Positions 39,820 to 51,612 of a DNA stretch of 64,000 nucleotides are shown in pieces. The stretch lies in NCBI GenBank assembly GCA_013396995.1, contig VWZP01009943.1:124001-188000 (forward strand), read 5' to 3'. Origin of the DNA: Dicaeum eximium (Eukaryota; Chordata; Aves; Passeriformes; Dicaeidae). Under the pieces are notes generated by a model. It ran no database searches and was not told where the DNA came from. It was given only the letters and a program-made list of their open reading frames with translations. Within the stretch, counting starts at the first letter, position 1, and every line of letters begins with the position of its first letter. The position numbers and the translations under genes are program-made.

Positions 39820-42356
39820 CAGACAGAAACAAATACACAACAGAGATCAGACTCACTGTGCCTACATGATAGGTTAAAAGAACTTGTGTTGACTGTTAGA
39901 TGAATAAATAATTCTATGGATTTATCACAAAATTATTTAGCATAGAAAGTTCCATTACCTTTCAATCAAGGCAATGTATCTATTTGTGCCATAAAGTATT
40001 TTAAGTATTTTTAGAAAATCCCATCAGAGTTTTTCTGTGTCTTTAAAAATTTTGTTCTGTCTGTTACTGAGAAAAGTCTGTTTAAAATATAGGTTATTAA
40101 TAGAGAAAAGGTGGAGGAAATAATTTTCTTCTTTTTAGTCAGTTATAAAGAGCAAATATATTCAAAGTTAATATCCTGACCTTGCACTGATTTTCATACT
40201 GACTAGAGATTTTGCAAGTCAGGTGTTTCATTTCAGATGATTTAACATGAAAACCTCCTGATTTTCAAGATGCTTTAAAAAGTAAACCACTGAAAAATAG
40301 TCATTTTCCCTTTTGGCACCTGGTTATTGAAGGTTCAATGTAAGATTTGGAATTGTGCTGGTCAGTGATCCAAATAAGTTTAACCAACGGCAGAGAGAGA
40401 ATAGAAATCCCTATTTTTGTTGAACTTGCTAGGTACTACTGTGTTTAGCCCCTATTATAAAAAGATTTCACTTGCATATGTGATTGATTTTTAAATTTAG
40501 TTGCTACCATTGCAATATGGTTACAATGCCAAAAACAATAATTTCTCCCAATTTAACATAGGGGATAGCACAAGTAAACAGAAGATAAAGATAAAGCTTT
40601 CAGACTTTACTCAGTTGTTTTCTGTTTACAAACAGACTTTTCAGATGTTGCTGTTAAAGAGAGCACTAAACATTTCTGTAGATAGTGGAATGTTCAGTTA
40701 CATTAGAAAGGATATAAGATGAGTAAAGAAATTTAAACTTTCATGCCCCAGGGCATAACACTAACTGCCTGGGGCTGAAAAGTAATTTCCCTTTTGGCAG
40801 GTTATTCCAATCTCTTCATTATAGGAAGTATAACTTACTAACCTCTGTCAGGAACAGGTTACTGGACAAATGGACTACTTATCTAAACCCTTAAGATATT
40901 TCATGTCAGATTTAGAAACCATCCATAATGAGGGGAGAAAGCAGAATAAAGGAAATGCTTTTCTTTAATTACAGGCTCATCAAAAGCAGGTTAGAAAGTT
41001 AAGTACTATAGCCTGATCTTGGATCCTGAGGCAATCAAGTCCTACAGAAAACAAGACCATTTGTGTGATTAATACTTGCAATCAAATGGATGAAATTGTG
41101 GGGATTACTAAAAAAAATTGCTGTTCTCTGTTTCATTTATTAATTGAAATGCATGTAAGAAAAAAATATGGTTATGGTATGTTTAGCTCCCAAAGGATGT
41201 AAAATTCAATTTTGACATTTAATAGGAGGATATGAGAAAAGGTTAGATGTTAAATAAAATGCTGAGACATTTGTGAGTGGGATGGAAGAGGAAGATAGTA
41301 CATTATATGGTGGGTTAATACAGTTCCAATAAGTTATCACAAATTAAATACTTTTTTAAATTAAAGTTTTTCTCACTGTATGTTCAGGGTAACCTGCTAT
41401 TCAGATACAGCTGCTGCATTTTTAAAATCATCTACACCTTTGGGGTGTTAACTAGTAAATCTTCTGAAGGTGAGCCCCTCATCCAAGAACAGAATTAATT
41501 CATTTCAATCAAGAAAACATTTGGATGATGACATAGTTTAAGTATTGGCAATATTTTCTGTGTAATGTTCTGCTTAAAAGTCTCTTGAGGTGTAGTTGCA
41601 TAAATCAGCTTCTGGTTTGTCTTTTATTTCACAAATTAAAAAGCAAACAAATAATCCCACTGCATTCAGGGTCATAAGGTGTACTGCTAAAACTTCCACA
41701 ATTGGTTACACAATAGTTTTTAATTAAAAACCACTGGAAAACATTAGCTGAAATTAAATTTGTAGTTGTGGTACCAGATTTAATAGTCTGAGCATTTAAT
41801 TTACACAAAGGAGTTACTGAAAAGGAGTACAGATGTAGTGATGAGAACTTCAGCTCTGCTACCTCTGGGATTCCCAGTCTATCCCCTAAGCCACTGACAT
41901 GTGGTTTCTTGCAGCCTTTGTCCTCTAGTTTTTTCCAATAACTTCAATTTATTTCCGCACAGAAGGGTAGCTTCTACAGGATGGTGAAAAAGGCCTGCTG
42001 CATGCTATTTACACAAATCCAGTGGTTTGGGGTAAAACTGGGTATTTTTGGAAGGACATATCCTTAAGATATTTGCCACTATTATGACCACATTACATGT
42101 CCTATGAACCTATAATATCACAGGAAACTTTAGCTCTAAAGACTCATCTTCTCCTCTCACCGTTCAATTGTGGAAGGCTAAGATGTCTATTCAGAATTTT
42201 GGTTTTCACTGATCTTTTAAATTCATTAAGATTTGTATTTTATATCACAAATTGTACATTTTTTCATTAACTGTGCAAGGTAATGACTGACAGTAAATGA
42301 CAGACAATAAATAGGTAGACTGTGATCTAGGAAATTCTGGGATTTTTTCCAAATCT
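39820..42356. other. AT-rich noncoding DNA
   Basis: No gene or interspersed repeat is recognised. Confidence 0.55.
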
Positions 42357-42384
42357 ATCCTATGTATCTTATGATACATAGGAT
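42357..42384. repeat. Perfect inverted repeat (12-bp arms, 4-base loop)
   Basis: atcctatgtatc at 42357-42368 is exactly complementary to gatacataggat at 42373-42384 around the loop ttat. No U-run follows it and no gene adjoins it, so a terminator role is not suggested. Confidence 0.9.
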
Positions 42385-42445
42385 AAGATGCTAAATAGAC
42401 CATGGTAAAAATAGACCATGTCAGCATGGAAAGGAAGAAAATGAT

Positions 42446-42529
42446 AATTTTCTTGATCATAATAGCAGTGATAGTAAAATATTCCAAAATTTTCTTGATC
42501 ATAATAGTAATGATATTAAAATATTCCCA
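42446..42529 (+). repeat. 42-bp tandem duplication
   Basis: Two adjacent copies beginning 'aattttcttgatcataatag' (42446-42487 and 42488-42529) differ at about five positions. They lie 60 bases after the hairpin and just after a doublet of 'aatagaccatg'. Confidence 0.9.
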
Positions 42530-45244
42530 AATAGGAGAACTATTCTATGTTATAGGAAAATACCAAAGGATAACCAAAGTTGTACAAGAACATGCAGGTT
42601 CATCAGCTGCTAGACACCTGAGCAACACAACTACAGAAAGATATATCTGACAGCTGACCTACTTGTATATGTAATATGCTGGAATTGTTCAGAGCTTTGT
42701 CTGATTTGCGTGGTAAATAAATCTAAAGGAATGAAAAAGATATTTGAAAATGAAATTCTGCATAGGAGGAGCTGATATCTGTCATCACTTGGCTGTACTG
42801 TGGTACTTTAAGTTCATATGTCTTAGTTGTGCTTGTAATGTCTGGTGTTTTATTTCATCAGTGTTAATACTTGAGGATCCAGGCAGTGTAAACTGTTTAC
42901 TGAAGCACAATTTATTTTCTTGTCTTTACCTTTTTCTCCTTGGATAGTTCTGAACTAAATTATCCATTTTGCAATTGCCTCAGACCTGAACAGCTAGTGC
43001 TTTGTGCATGCGATGACAGATTGCCAGTGTTCATGTTGCATCATCTAGGTATGTTATCCTAAAGGATGAATAGATGGAAGAAATTAAGCTCAGCACATCT
43101 TCTATGCTATGATGTTTCCTTGTCATGGGAAATCCTGACAACCTAATTGAAGACTCTTAGATTCATTAGATGATCATTCTTTACTTACACCAGCTTTCCA
43201 CTTTCTCAGTTGGTGATTTGGTTTTCTGTATGGTGCTGTGCTGCTGAGATACACAGCTTTGCTCTGTCACTTTCAGATGTAGTTGTGCATGTCTGCTAAG
43301 AGTACCAATCCTGATCATTTTGCAACAACTGTCCTTGCTCTACAAATGCAGTCTGGCAGTCTAATCTTTCTCTCTCGGGCCACAGGAAGGTGTTTATGTG
43401 ATGCCTAAAACATTTAAAAAATCAAGCTTTAAATTATCCTGTCATCCTTTCATTTCTTAGTGTCCTACTCCTTACTTGTGCTCATTCATATTCAACTCCC
43501 ATGAAATCATACCTTATTGCATTACCAAAAACCAGAAGGCCTGTGAAGAGGCCTTGAAAGCTAATCATGATGGCCATGAGGATTTTGTTCCTGATTTCAT
43601 TACTTCCTAGAAGTAACTTTACTTCATTAGAAGAACATTACTTCATTAGAACAGGCTTCTCATTATGTTTCTCATTATTCTCATTTCACATTTGAAGCTT
43701 GAAACCCAAATATATTAATTAAATAACAACACCTTTAAATATGTGCTCATGTGTGCCAATCTTGGTCCTTTCTGCTTTGAAAGGAAGGGTTTGCCCTTCA
43801 TGCTCTGGCTACTGAATTATCTGTTATGATTTCATTGAGCTATTTCTATTCACCAACCTACATGATAATGTAAAATGTCATGCACATTAATACAATGACA
43901 GTATGAAGAAAATAGCTTCTTTTACAGGAAACTGGTTCCTTAGATGCTTATTAGAGGAAAATGGTACATAAGGGTACTGTAATACAGTTAGGCTAAAGAA
44001 TCTAATCTAAATAATCATAATTATCAGTCTAGAGGAATTAGATATTGATGCAACTGCCTGCCCAGCATCAAAGGCACCACCAAGTTTACTAAGCACAGAA
44101 GACCTAATCAGAGAATGTATAAAACAGGTGATGTGGACTTCAGGTCTAGTTCATCCATCCTTCTGTCTCCAACAGGCCTGGTAAAAAAAAAAATTAAAGT
44201 TCTGCAATAAAAAAAATCTATTCAAGTGTTTCATTATTTTTTATAATTAAAATATTTCTTTCTTTGTCTAATCTAACAGTCCAAATGTTGCATTATAAGT
44301 CTATTAGTTCTGCTCCCACACATGATGAACTTGGAGAACCAATGATTGCCTTGCATTTCACAGCAATCTTTCATTATTTTGAAGACAGTCTCAGATGCTG
44401 AAGTCTGAATTATAAACCCAAGTCCTTCCAACATTTCTCATACGTGATGTCTTTTTTTGGTTTCTCTCTATTTTTGTTGCGTCTTTCTAAATATTCCAGT
44501 TGTCCTAATTTTTTTTTGTATGTGGTACCTAAAATCATACCCAACATGAATGTAGAAGAAATATTGTTTGCTCTGTTTACAGCCTGTACTGCTCTTTACA
44601 AAGCATATATTTTCCTTATTCACCACATTGTTACCTCATGCTCAACTACAATCCACTGTAATACCCAAATTTTCTTTTAACATAATCCAGCATGTATATG
44701 GGTAATTATTGCACCAGGCTCTCTGCTCATCATTATCAAATTCAGATCATCATCATATCAATTCAGATTCACTGTGCTCTAATACCATTCTCCAAAGTTA
44801 CATCAGTCTTTATATAGGTGAATAAATATTCCTTGAGGCATATCATAGTTGAATATTTGGGACATTGAAACTTTCATAGCCTCTATAAGTTATGTGATTA
44901 TGAGCTGGTCTTCACAGAGACAAAGGAGCCCAAAGGAACAATGGAAGCTGTGGGAAGCCAAAGAACACCACGATTTAAGTCCTTTGTGTCTATTACAGGA
45001 GCCATCACACTGTGAAAATCTCACCTCACACCTGTGAAGGAGCACTGAGGCCCCTGGAGCCGCCCCTCTGGGTACAGCTACCACCAGGAATCAGAGGGAA
45101 GGCTGGCTGGGCTGCCTGGCAGACCTGCCCTTGGGTACAGGTTTTGCTGTGGAGTGCAGGGCAGAGCATTTCAGTACTGCACAAGACTTCTGAGGTGTTT
45201 AGGGGATCAAAGTCAGTGAAATGGAGATGGTTTGGGGAGGATCA
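42530..45244. other. AT-rich noncoding DNA
   Basis: No gene is recognised. A 14-base doublet 'ttacttcattagaa' occurs at 43619 and 43638. The more GC-rich stretch at about 45030-45240 may be a rearranged continuation of the CR1 copy that follows, but I cannot align it confidently. Confidence 0.5.
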
Positions 45245-45595
45245 AGTAAGGAAAAATATAGACAGAAGAATACAGTTTTTAACCCAGTGAGGAGAGCACC
45301 TGTCCAAGCTGTGGGCTGCCAGCTTGCCCATGAGAATACTGTGGGAGACAGTCTCAAAGATTTTACTGAAGTACGTGTACATACCCACCAGTTTTCCGTC
45401 ATCCACTAGGAAGGTCACCTGGTCATAAAATGAGATCAGGTTGGTCAAATAGGACCAGCTATTCCTAAAGCCATGCTGGCTGAGCCTGAGCCCCTGCTTG
45501 GGGCATTCAAGGTAATCTGTTCCACAACATTCCCCAGCACGAGGGCAGGCTTATGGGCATGTAGTTCCCTGGATTCTCCTTCTGTCCCTGAATAA
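45245..45595 (-). mobile_element. CR1 LINE fragment (first half of reverse transcriptase)
   Basis: On the minus strand an open stretch at 45242-45448 reads 'TNLISFYDQVTFLVDDGK', then 'FSKIFETVSHSIL' and 'KLAAHSLDRCSPHWVKN'. This is the CR1 reverse transcriptase around its first catalytic motif. Further upstream on that strand, near 45570, is a decayed 'GNYRPVSL' equivalent. The family motif 'YLDFSKAFD' is here 'YTYFSKIFE', so the catalytic aspartate is lost and the second aspartate is changed to glutamate. Several frameshifts separate the pieces. It is a dead, internally located fragment. Confidence 0.88.
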
Positions 45596-46719
45596 TTCTG
45601 AATTTACTGCAATAATACCCCAAAAAACTGCATTAGCTTAACTAAGAGAGTTCAGAGACCTGCAGAACACTTTTTTGGAACAAAGAAAGATCTTGACACA
45701 TAGACAATAAAGAATTCAGAGAGTCTACAGAGCTGGAGCATTTAAGAAGAAAGTTAGCAATAGATAGTTTTCATAGTAAGTTATCATCTAACTCACAAGG
45801 CAGATGTGTGTGTTCAAAGAGCTGTAGACTTACATTAATCTTCCTTGCTGTTCTGATAATTGCATGTTTTTAGCTGAAAATGTTTAAGGATCTTTTGTGT
45901 GGTTTGTTAAATTTTTTAAGTACTAACCTATGTGAAGTAAAATTCAATAAATATGAACAAAGGCTGGCTCATATTGATTTGTCATTGAAAATGTGTCATT
46001 TTCAAGTTCTTTTCATTTATAATGTGTGCAGAAGCTTTACTGCCTATTCACGGAGTATAGTTATAATATTAACTATATACTAGAATATTAATTGCATATT
46101 TCTTATCTAATTACATAGTTTCAAAGAAATGTGGCAAACAGTAATAACAAAGATTTACTCTAGCAGAAAAATTAATTAAACACTGTCTTCAGATAAGGTA
46201 ATATAATTTGTACATTTTGACTGAATATCTAATTCAGAAAGATATACAGGGAATATTTATATAAAACAAATTATTTTTATCCTGAAAAAGAAAGTAGAAA
46301 TAAGTAATATGTAGTCAGTTTAATAATAGAAATGAGCTGCATTAAAAACTTTTCACCTACAGAAGTACTGATTCCTCATTACTAGTAATTATAGGACAAT
46401 CCAAAATATATATGTTTTGGGTGTTTTTTTCTTTTTTCATATGCAATCAATATTAATAAAATTTCCATGCAGTTACAAAAGAAAAAAGCTGAATGTAAAA
46501 GATCGAAATAGTTTATGAAGGTTTTAATAGTTTCGTGTCCAGAGAAGCACAGGTACAGACGTAAGCCAAGCATGTTACTGCTTCCAGAAAAAAAGAACAT
46601 CCAGTCCTTCTACAACCAATTATTTCAAACTGAATTTAATATACAGTGCCCTAATGCCGGAGATTTTAAAAACCCATCAAACAGTAGAACAAACAAACAA
46701 AAGAAACATGAAGCATTTC
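45596..46719. other. AT-rich noncoding DNA
   Basis: No gene or repeat is recognised. The stretch 46686-46708 (T-rich on the minus strand) is discussed with the candidate terminal exon. Confidence 0.55.
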
Positions 46720-46957
46720 TGGTGGCATTGTAACATGAAGATGCCACGTTTATTTGAGGTGATGGTATAACCACGGCAGCTCTTTCTGGCTGGGCTTGAT
46801 GTCAGCGTTTCCCGGCTGAAGGCCCCGGTCACTCCTGCTGCCTGCGCAGCGGTTTGCGCTCCGGAGGCAGCACGGGCTGCAGCTTCTGCCAGCGCTGGGG
46901 AGGCCACAGAATATGCGTGGCTCGGGCGTGGAGAAGGCCTAGAGAAACCTGCCACCA
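46720..46957 (-). other. CpG-rich segment resembling a 3'-terminal exon; identity unknown
   Basis: About 13 CpG fall within 170 bases here, in an otherwise CpG-poor, AT-rich region. Read on the minus strand the signals come in the order of a last exon. A T-rich tract ends in an AG at 46949-46950. A frame from 46948 stays open for 39 codons to a TGA at 46829-46831, ending in '...PERKPLRRQQE'. A 3' UTR of about 75 bases follows, then AATAAA (46754-46749), and a T/GT-rich element (46708-46686) lies 40-70 bases beyond. A second frame is open throughout and is alanine-rich. I do not recognise either peptide. Alternatives are a lncRNA exon, a recent retrocopy (no poly(A) run is seen) or an unknown element. 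The 8-base arms tggtggca (46720) and tgccacca (46950) are complementary. Confidence 0.35.
46749..46754 (-). terminator. Candidate polyadenylation signal AATAAA
   Basis: AATAAA on the minus strand follows the candidate stop codon by about 75 bases and precedes a T/GT-rich stretch at a distance suited to cleavage and polyadenylation. Function is inferred from position. Confidence 0.35.
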
Positions 46958-47065
46958 AAATACAAACCAGAGATGTTATCAGGTAATGCAAATAAATCAG
47001 TATGTGGAAAATGCAGAGCAGGTGATCATTTGTTATAACAGTGGGAGAGTACAAAGCAGAAGAGT

Positions 47066-47102
47066 GAGTACTCTCTCATGCATGAGCGAGTACTCTCTCA
47101 TG
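47066..47102. repeat. Short direct repeat around a 12-bp palindrome
   Basis: gagtactctctcatg occurs at 47066-47080 and again at 47088-47102. The join contains the perfect palindrome ctcatgcatgag at 47075-47086. Confidence 0.88.
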
Positions 47103-50100
47103 TAGCGAGGGGAAAAGAAAATGTCTTTAGTAACAATTTCTTTTTCTTTTTCTTTTTGATAAAACATTTTTTGGAACTCAGTGTGCTGAAATGCACTGTC
47201 TCTAACAAAGAACTAGGAATGTTTGTTTTTTTTCATTGTCAAGAAAAAAAGCTGCTCAAAACAGGTGAGGCATTCTATAATCCACATAAAGCTTTTTGGT
47301 TATTAGTTATTCTGGGTCCAGAGAATAAATTTCAAGTATCTATTTCAAATAAGTTCAACAGAATCTGTGTCTTGGATTTGAGTCCTTTGTACTAATCACA
47401 CCATGTGTTTATTATTTATCACTCTCCTTCAAAACTCCATTTTGTCTTCAATGAAAAATGAAAATTACTGTGAATTGTAAAGATTTCCCTGAGGATGCAA
47501 ATGTATTTCTCCACAGATCAAAAACTTCTGAAGTGCTAGAACTACTTAAACCTAATTCATATGTTTTGCAAATATTTTTTACCATCTCATTATTTATTCT
47601 TGTTTACTTCAGTAATTTTTCTTCACTAATATTTTACTTCAATAAATCAAAATAAAATTCAATTCTGATATTTCTTATAAATGAATCAGAGATAACATAG
47701 TATAGAAAACAGAATTGCTTAGAAAATCTTAAGTAAATTATAAACAAGACCCTTTTCATATATTGTATGAAAATGGCTAGACTAAGAGTAAGAATAGAAC
47801 AGTCACAATTCCAGACTCAGATAAGTCAGTCCATCTTAACACTGAAATTAAGTAATTTTGTATGGAGTTAATCTCAGTTAATTTGAAAAGCCTGCAGCAT
47901 AAACTTCTGCATCTTAAATTATTTGTTTAGATTTGTAGAGAAAATAGCATGTAATAAGCATCCAATAAACACCAACAGAAAAGTTATAAACAGGACAAAA
48001 TCATGGTTAGAAATACTGGAATGTCTGTGTCTGTGAAAAGATTGAATAATTCAGACTCCTAAACAGACAACAGTGTTATAATGGTTATAACAGAATTTGT
48101 AATGGCATGGATTAAAAAATCATAGACTTTATTTGACTCTTATGTCATTATTTCTCATAAGAGTAAGGAAATATCAATGATATTATCCTAAAGAATTTTT
48201 AAGCCAACAAAAAGAAAATACTTTTCAGTATGTGCAGCATTACATCATACTTGTACACATTATACACGACACTGAAGTGACCAGAAAAAAAATAGCCAAC
48301 TGGTTCAAAAAATAGTGATGGAAGCAAAGCCCAACACAGGTAATTGAACATAAACAAGCAGTGTAATCTCTATACTCCATATTAGGAACCACTGAGGAAA
48401 AAAATGTATACTTGCTTTATTCTTATATTTCAATGATCTGGTACTGGCTGTTGTAAGAGCCAAGAATTAAATGGATTTCTGGTTTGAACTTGTACTTTGC
48501 TGCCTAAATACCTATGCAAACTCAGTTCCATTCCACTTCTCATTAAAAAAAAAAAAAGTGATTTTAGTAAGCAGGTAATTCAGCATTTTATGCAAACAGA
48601 CACCAAATAGGCCCCTAGGAATATCTTCAGCTAATTTTCTTGATTTAATTTCATAGGATTAATATATATTCACCAGTCTCTCTCTACTACATAATCAAAT
48701 CAGTGAAGCTGAAGTGGTATATATCTAATTCCATACTCTGTAGCTTGATGAAGCAGGTGCTGAATTACTTGAATATAATTTGGTTACTTAATAACCCATG
48801 ATATCTAAAAGAATCTGAAGTGGATCACTGAATTGAAGTCTAGTATCATATTTCATTTGCTTTATCTCTTGCAGGGACCACTTTTTTCCCAGATCTGTTG
48901 CAGGTTTTTTTCTACATTTAAGCAAAGGACAGGCTGCTAAGTGACAGCTCTTCTTCAATAGCATTGAACAACATTTTTTAATGTCTTGACACACTTTTAT
49001 GCAGTTTGGTTGATATTTATGGAATTCACAACACCCTTTATTATAATTAGCCCATAAAGTGGGCTGCAAATGTAATATTACCATGTTGGGTTTTTTTCCT
49101 GAGCATACAGCATGATAGCACACACATTACAGGCTGGTGCCAAAATATAAAACCCTAGCAAATCCCACAGCTGCATATAAAATGTGACAGCATTAGTACA
49201 GAGAAAATATGTTAGAATACTCTTTTCAAACACAAATAACATCTCATTTTCAAAGCTCTGTGTTTTTCTCAGTACATTGCTTGTTACTGATGTCAGCAGG
49301 AGGCCTGCAAACAGACTGAGAATATAATACATGAATCAAAACATGTTTTAAGCTGAGGCTGGGAATAATTTTGCCCAGAGGATTACTTCTACTGACCATC
49401 ATCTGCCTTGAAACGAATAAAGAAGTCTCCTTCCTATAAACATGATTTACAACATGACTAGAGTTAAAAAGGAAAAACAGATATTGTTGGGTGATGGAAG
49501 CCTTTGCTAAATAACAAATAACACTGATGCTATAGGACTTCTTTTATAATAACTTAAAGGTTCACTTTAAAAGCACCTTGATGTTTGACTTCTGCAAACA
49601 ACCATAATAACTTTTTTCCATTGCCTATTATTATTCTGTACTTACCACAGCAGCCATGAATTTCACTGAGGAAGAACAGAATTGTTCTCCGAGAATAACC
49701 TGCCCTTGTTAATGGATTTACCCTCATCAAGGTTAGATATGAGTGAACTCAGAAGAGTGAACTAAAAGGCTACACTTTCTGTTGTAACAGTGAAATACTG
49801 AGATAATCTATTAATTAATCACTTCACTTATAAACATTATTTTCTCCCTTTACATAAGAAAATAAGTTTATTCCCTTGAAACACTCTCTTATTACTATTA
49901 GAAAAATCAGTACTTTACAGACATAAATTCTTTGAGGAAAGTGTTTCCTTTCCATCACAGAGATACCAGCAATTAAATAGTTGAGGGTTATTTCTACATT
50001 ATGACCTATTTGTTATTCTCACTGTGGCAACAACAGCCACTATATTGAATTGAATCCATATCATTATGCCTAAGCTGAGCTGTTTAAACATTTTTTTAAT

Positions 50101-50576
50101 TTTTGACTATTAAGTTGAACAACTAAACAGTCACTTCATTAACACAGCAATTTTATCTGCAAAGTTTTGAATTAATAATACTGTTTTGACACTGTTACTC
50201 TGCTAAAAACTTATTTCCTCAGTGTCTGCTCGCTGTTAGTATGTTAGTTGTATGGAAGCTGATTTGTTTTGGCACTGCATAAGGAAAAGATAAGCCTAAG
50301 ACTGATAGTGCTATCTGCAGTGGTACTTACAACAATCTTGCTCATTTTGTCCTAATAGGCTTGGGTAAACCACCTTTATTAGTATGAAGTCTTACAGTAA
50401 TATCACTTTCTCTGGTTCTAAAATACATCATGAAAATAGGAAAAGCAGTATTCAGGCTGTACAAGAGTCTGTATACATGTAGCATACAGTGGAGCACATC
50501 AAAATTTCTATGGAAATGACAGGTATTCAGTTTGGATCTCAAGAAAAGGAAAAGTCCAAATAACAGTGTGATCCTA
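47103..50576. other. AT-rich noncoding DNA
   Basis: No gene or interspersed repeat is recognised. Two overlapping minus-strand open frames (48788-49123, 111 codons, and 49078-49332, 84 codons) have no recognised motif and are of chance length. Confidence 0.55.
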
Positions 50577-51131
50577 TGTGCTGGTTTGGGCTGGGGTAGA
50601 GTTAATTCTCTTCACTTGGTATTAGACTGTGTTTTGGACTCGTGCTGAACACAGGATTGATAAAATAGAGATGTTTTCATTATTGCTGAGCAGGGTTTAC
50701 ACAAACCCAAGGCCTTTTTGGCTTTTTGTACTGCTCCTGGCAAGGAGACTGGGGATGCCTGAGATGTTGGAAGGAGACACAGCCAGGACAGGTCACCCCT
50801 ACTGACCAAAAGTATATTCCAGACCATATGACACCATGCTCAGCATGTAAAGCTGGGAAAATAGGAAGAAGGGAAGGTTTGGAATGATGGTGTTTGAGTT
50901 TCCAGGTCACCATTACATGTGATGGGGCCCTGCTCTCCCTGAGATGGCAGAAGGAAGCAGTGAATTAATTGCTTTGCTTGTGTGCATGGCTTTTGCTTCT
51001 GCTATTAAACCACCTTCATCTCAATCCACAACTTTTCTGGCTTTTACCCATTCAAGTCTCTGCCAGATGCTGCTGGTGGGGGAGTGTACAAGTTGTGTGG
51101 AACTGGGTTGCTGGCTGGCGTGAAACCATCA
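50577..51131 (+). mobile_element. Second solo ERVL-type LTR
   Basis: Same family and orientation as 5288-5902. It opens TGTGCTGGTTTGGGCTGG and shares with that copy, in order, 'gctgagcagggtttacac', 'gggacagg/gacacagccaggaca', 'accaaaagtatattccagacc', 'ctcagcatgtaaagctggg', 'gattaatt/gtgaattaattgc' and 'cttcatctcaatcc', ending 'aaaccatca'. It is about 555 bases long and keeps an ATTAAA (51004-51009) where the family has its polyadenylation signal, which the other copy has lost. I see no matching target duplication at its ends, and no internal viral sequence adjoins it. Confidence 0.87.
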
Positions 51132-51464
51132 CTCTCCAAGGGTATTCTCAACTTTCCCAGAAAATGTAGTCTACCCAAAAAGCTAAATTCAAGTACTGTA
51201 GCTCCCAGTCATGAGCTTACTTTGATTTAGGAACATTCCCCACAGATTTTTCCTTGCTTCTTTTTTCCTTAAGCCTTCTTTATTTTGTTGTACCTTAAAC
51301 AGGCAAGATTCCAAATTCTGTAACAACTCTGAAACAACGAAGAGCAACACCTCTAAATATACCCTGGGAAACACCACAGCAGAATCAAAAAATCCAAACC
51401 TTTAAAACTTTAGAAAAAGTTAGACTTCCTAACCTGTCTATTTTCTATTTGGAAGTAATAACCA
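51132..51464. other. AT-rich noncoding DNA
   Basis: Nothing is recognised between the LTR and the CR1 tail. Confidence 0.55.
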
Positions 51465-51612
51465 TGGAATCATAGAACTTACGACTACTTAGACTGACAA
51501 AGACCTTTAAGATCATTGACTCCAACCATTAAGTCACTTCTCATATCTTTATGGATATAAATCATATCTCCACGTGTCACATTCGCATGGATTTTGAACA
51601 ATTCCAGACATG
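51465..51612 (-). mobile_element. CR1 LINE 3' tail
   Basis: The plus strand shows the reverse complement of a CR1 end: a 'gaatcatagaa' octamer remnant, then 'gacaaagacctttaagatcattgactccaacc', then a decayed 'cacattcgcatgg...ccaga' region. It is 5'-truncated to about 150 bases, the commonest form of CR1 in birds. Confidence 0.82.

Noticed and set aside
48788..49332. Two overlapping minus-strand open frames, one rich in cysteine and one hydrophobic
   Set aside because: Considered as a small membrane protein or frameshifted gene, but no family resemblance was found and both lengths are expected by chance.
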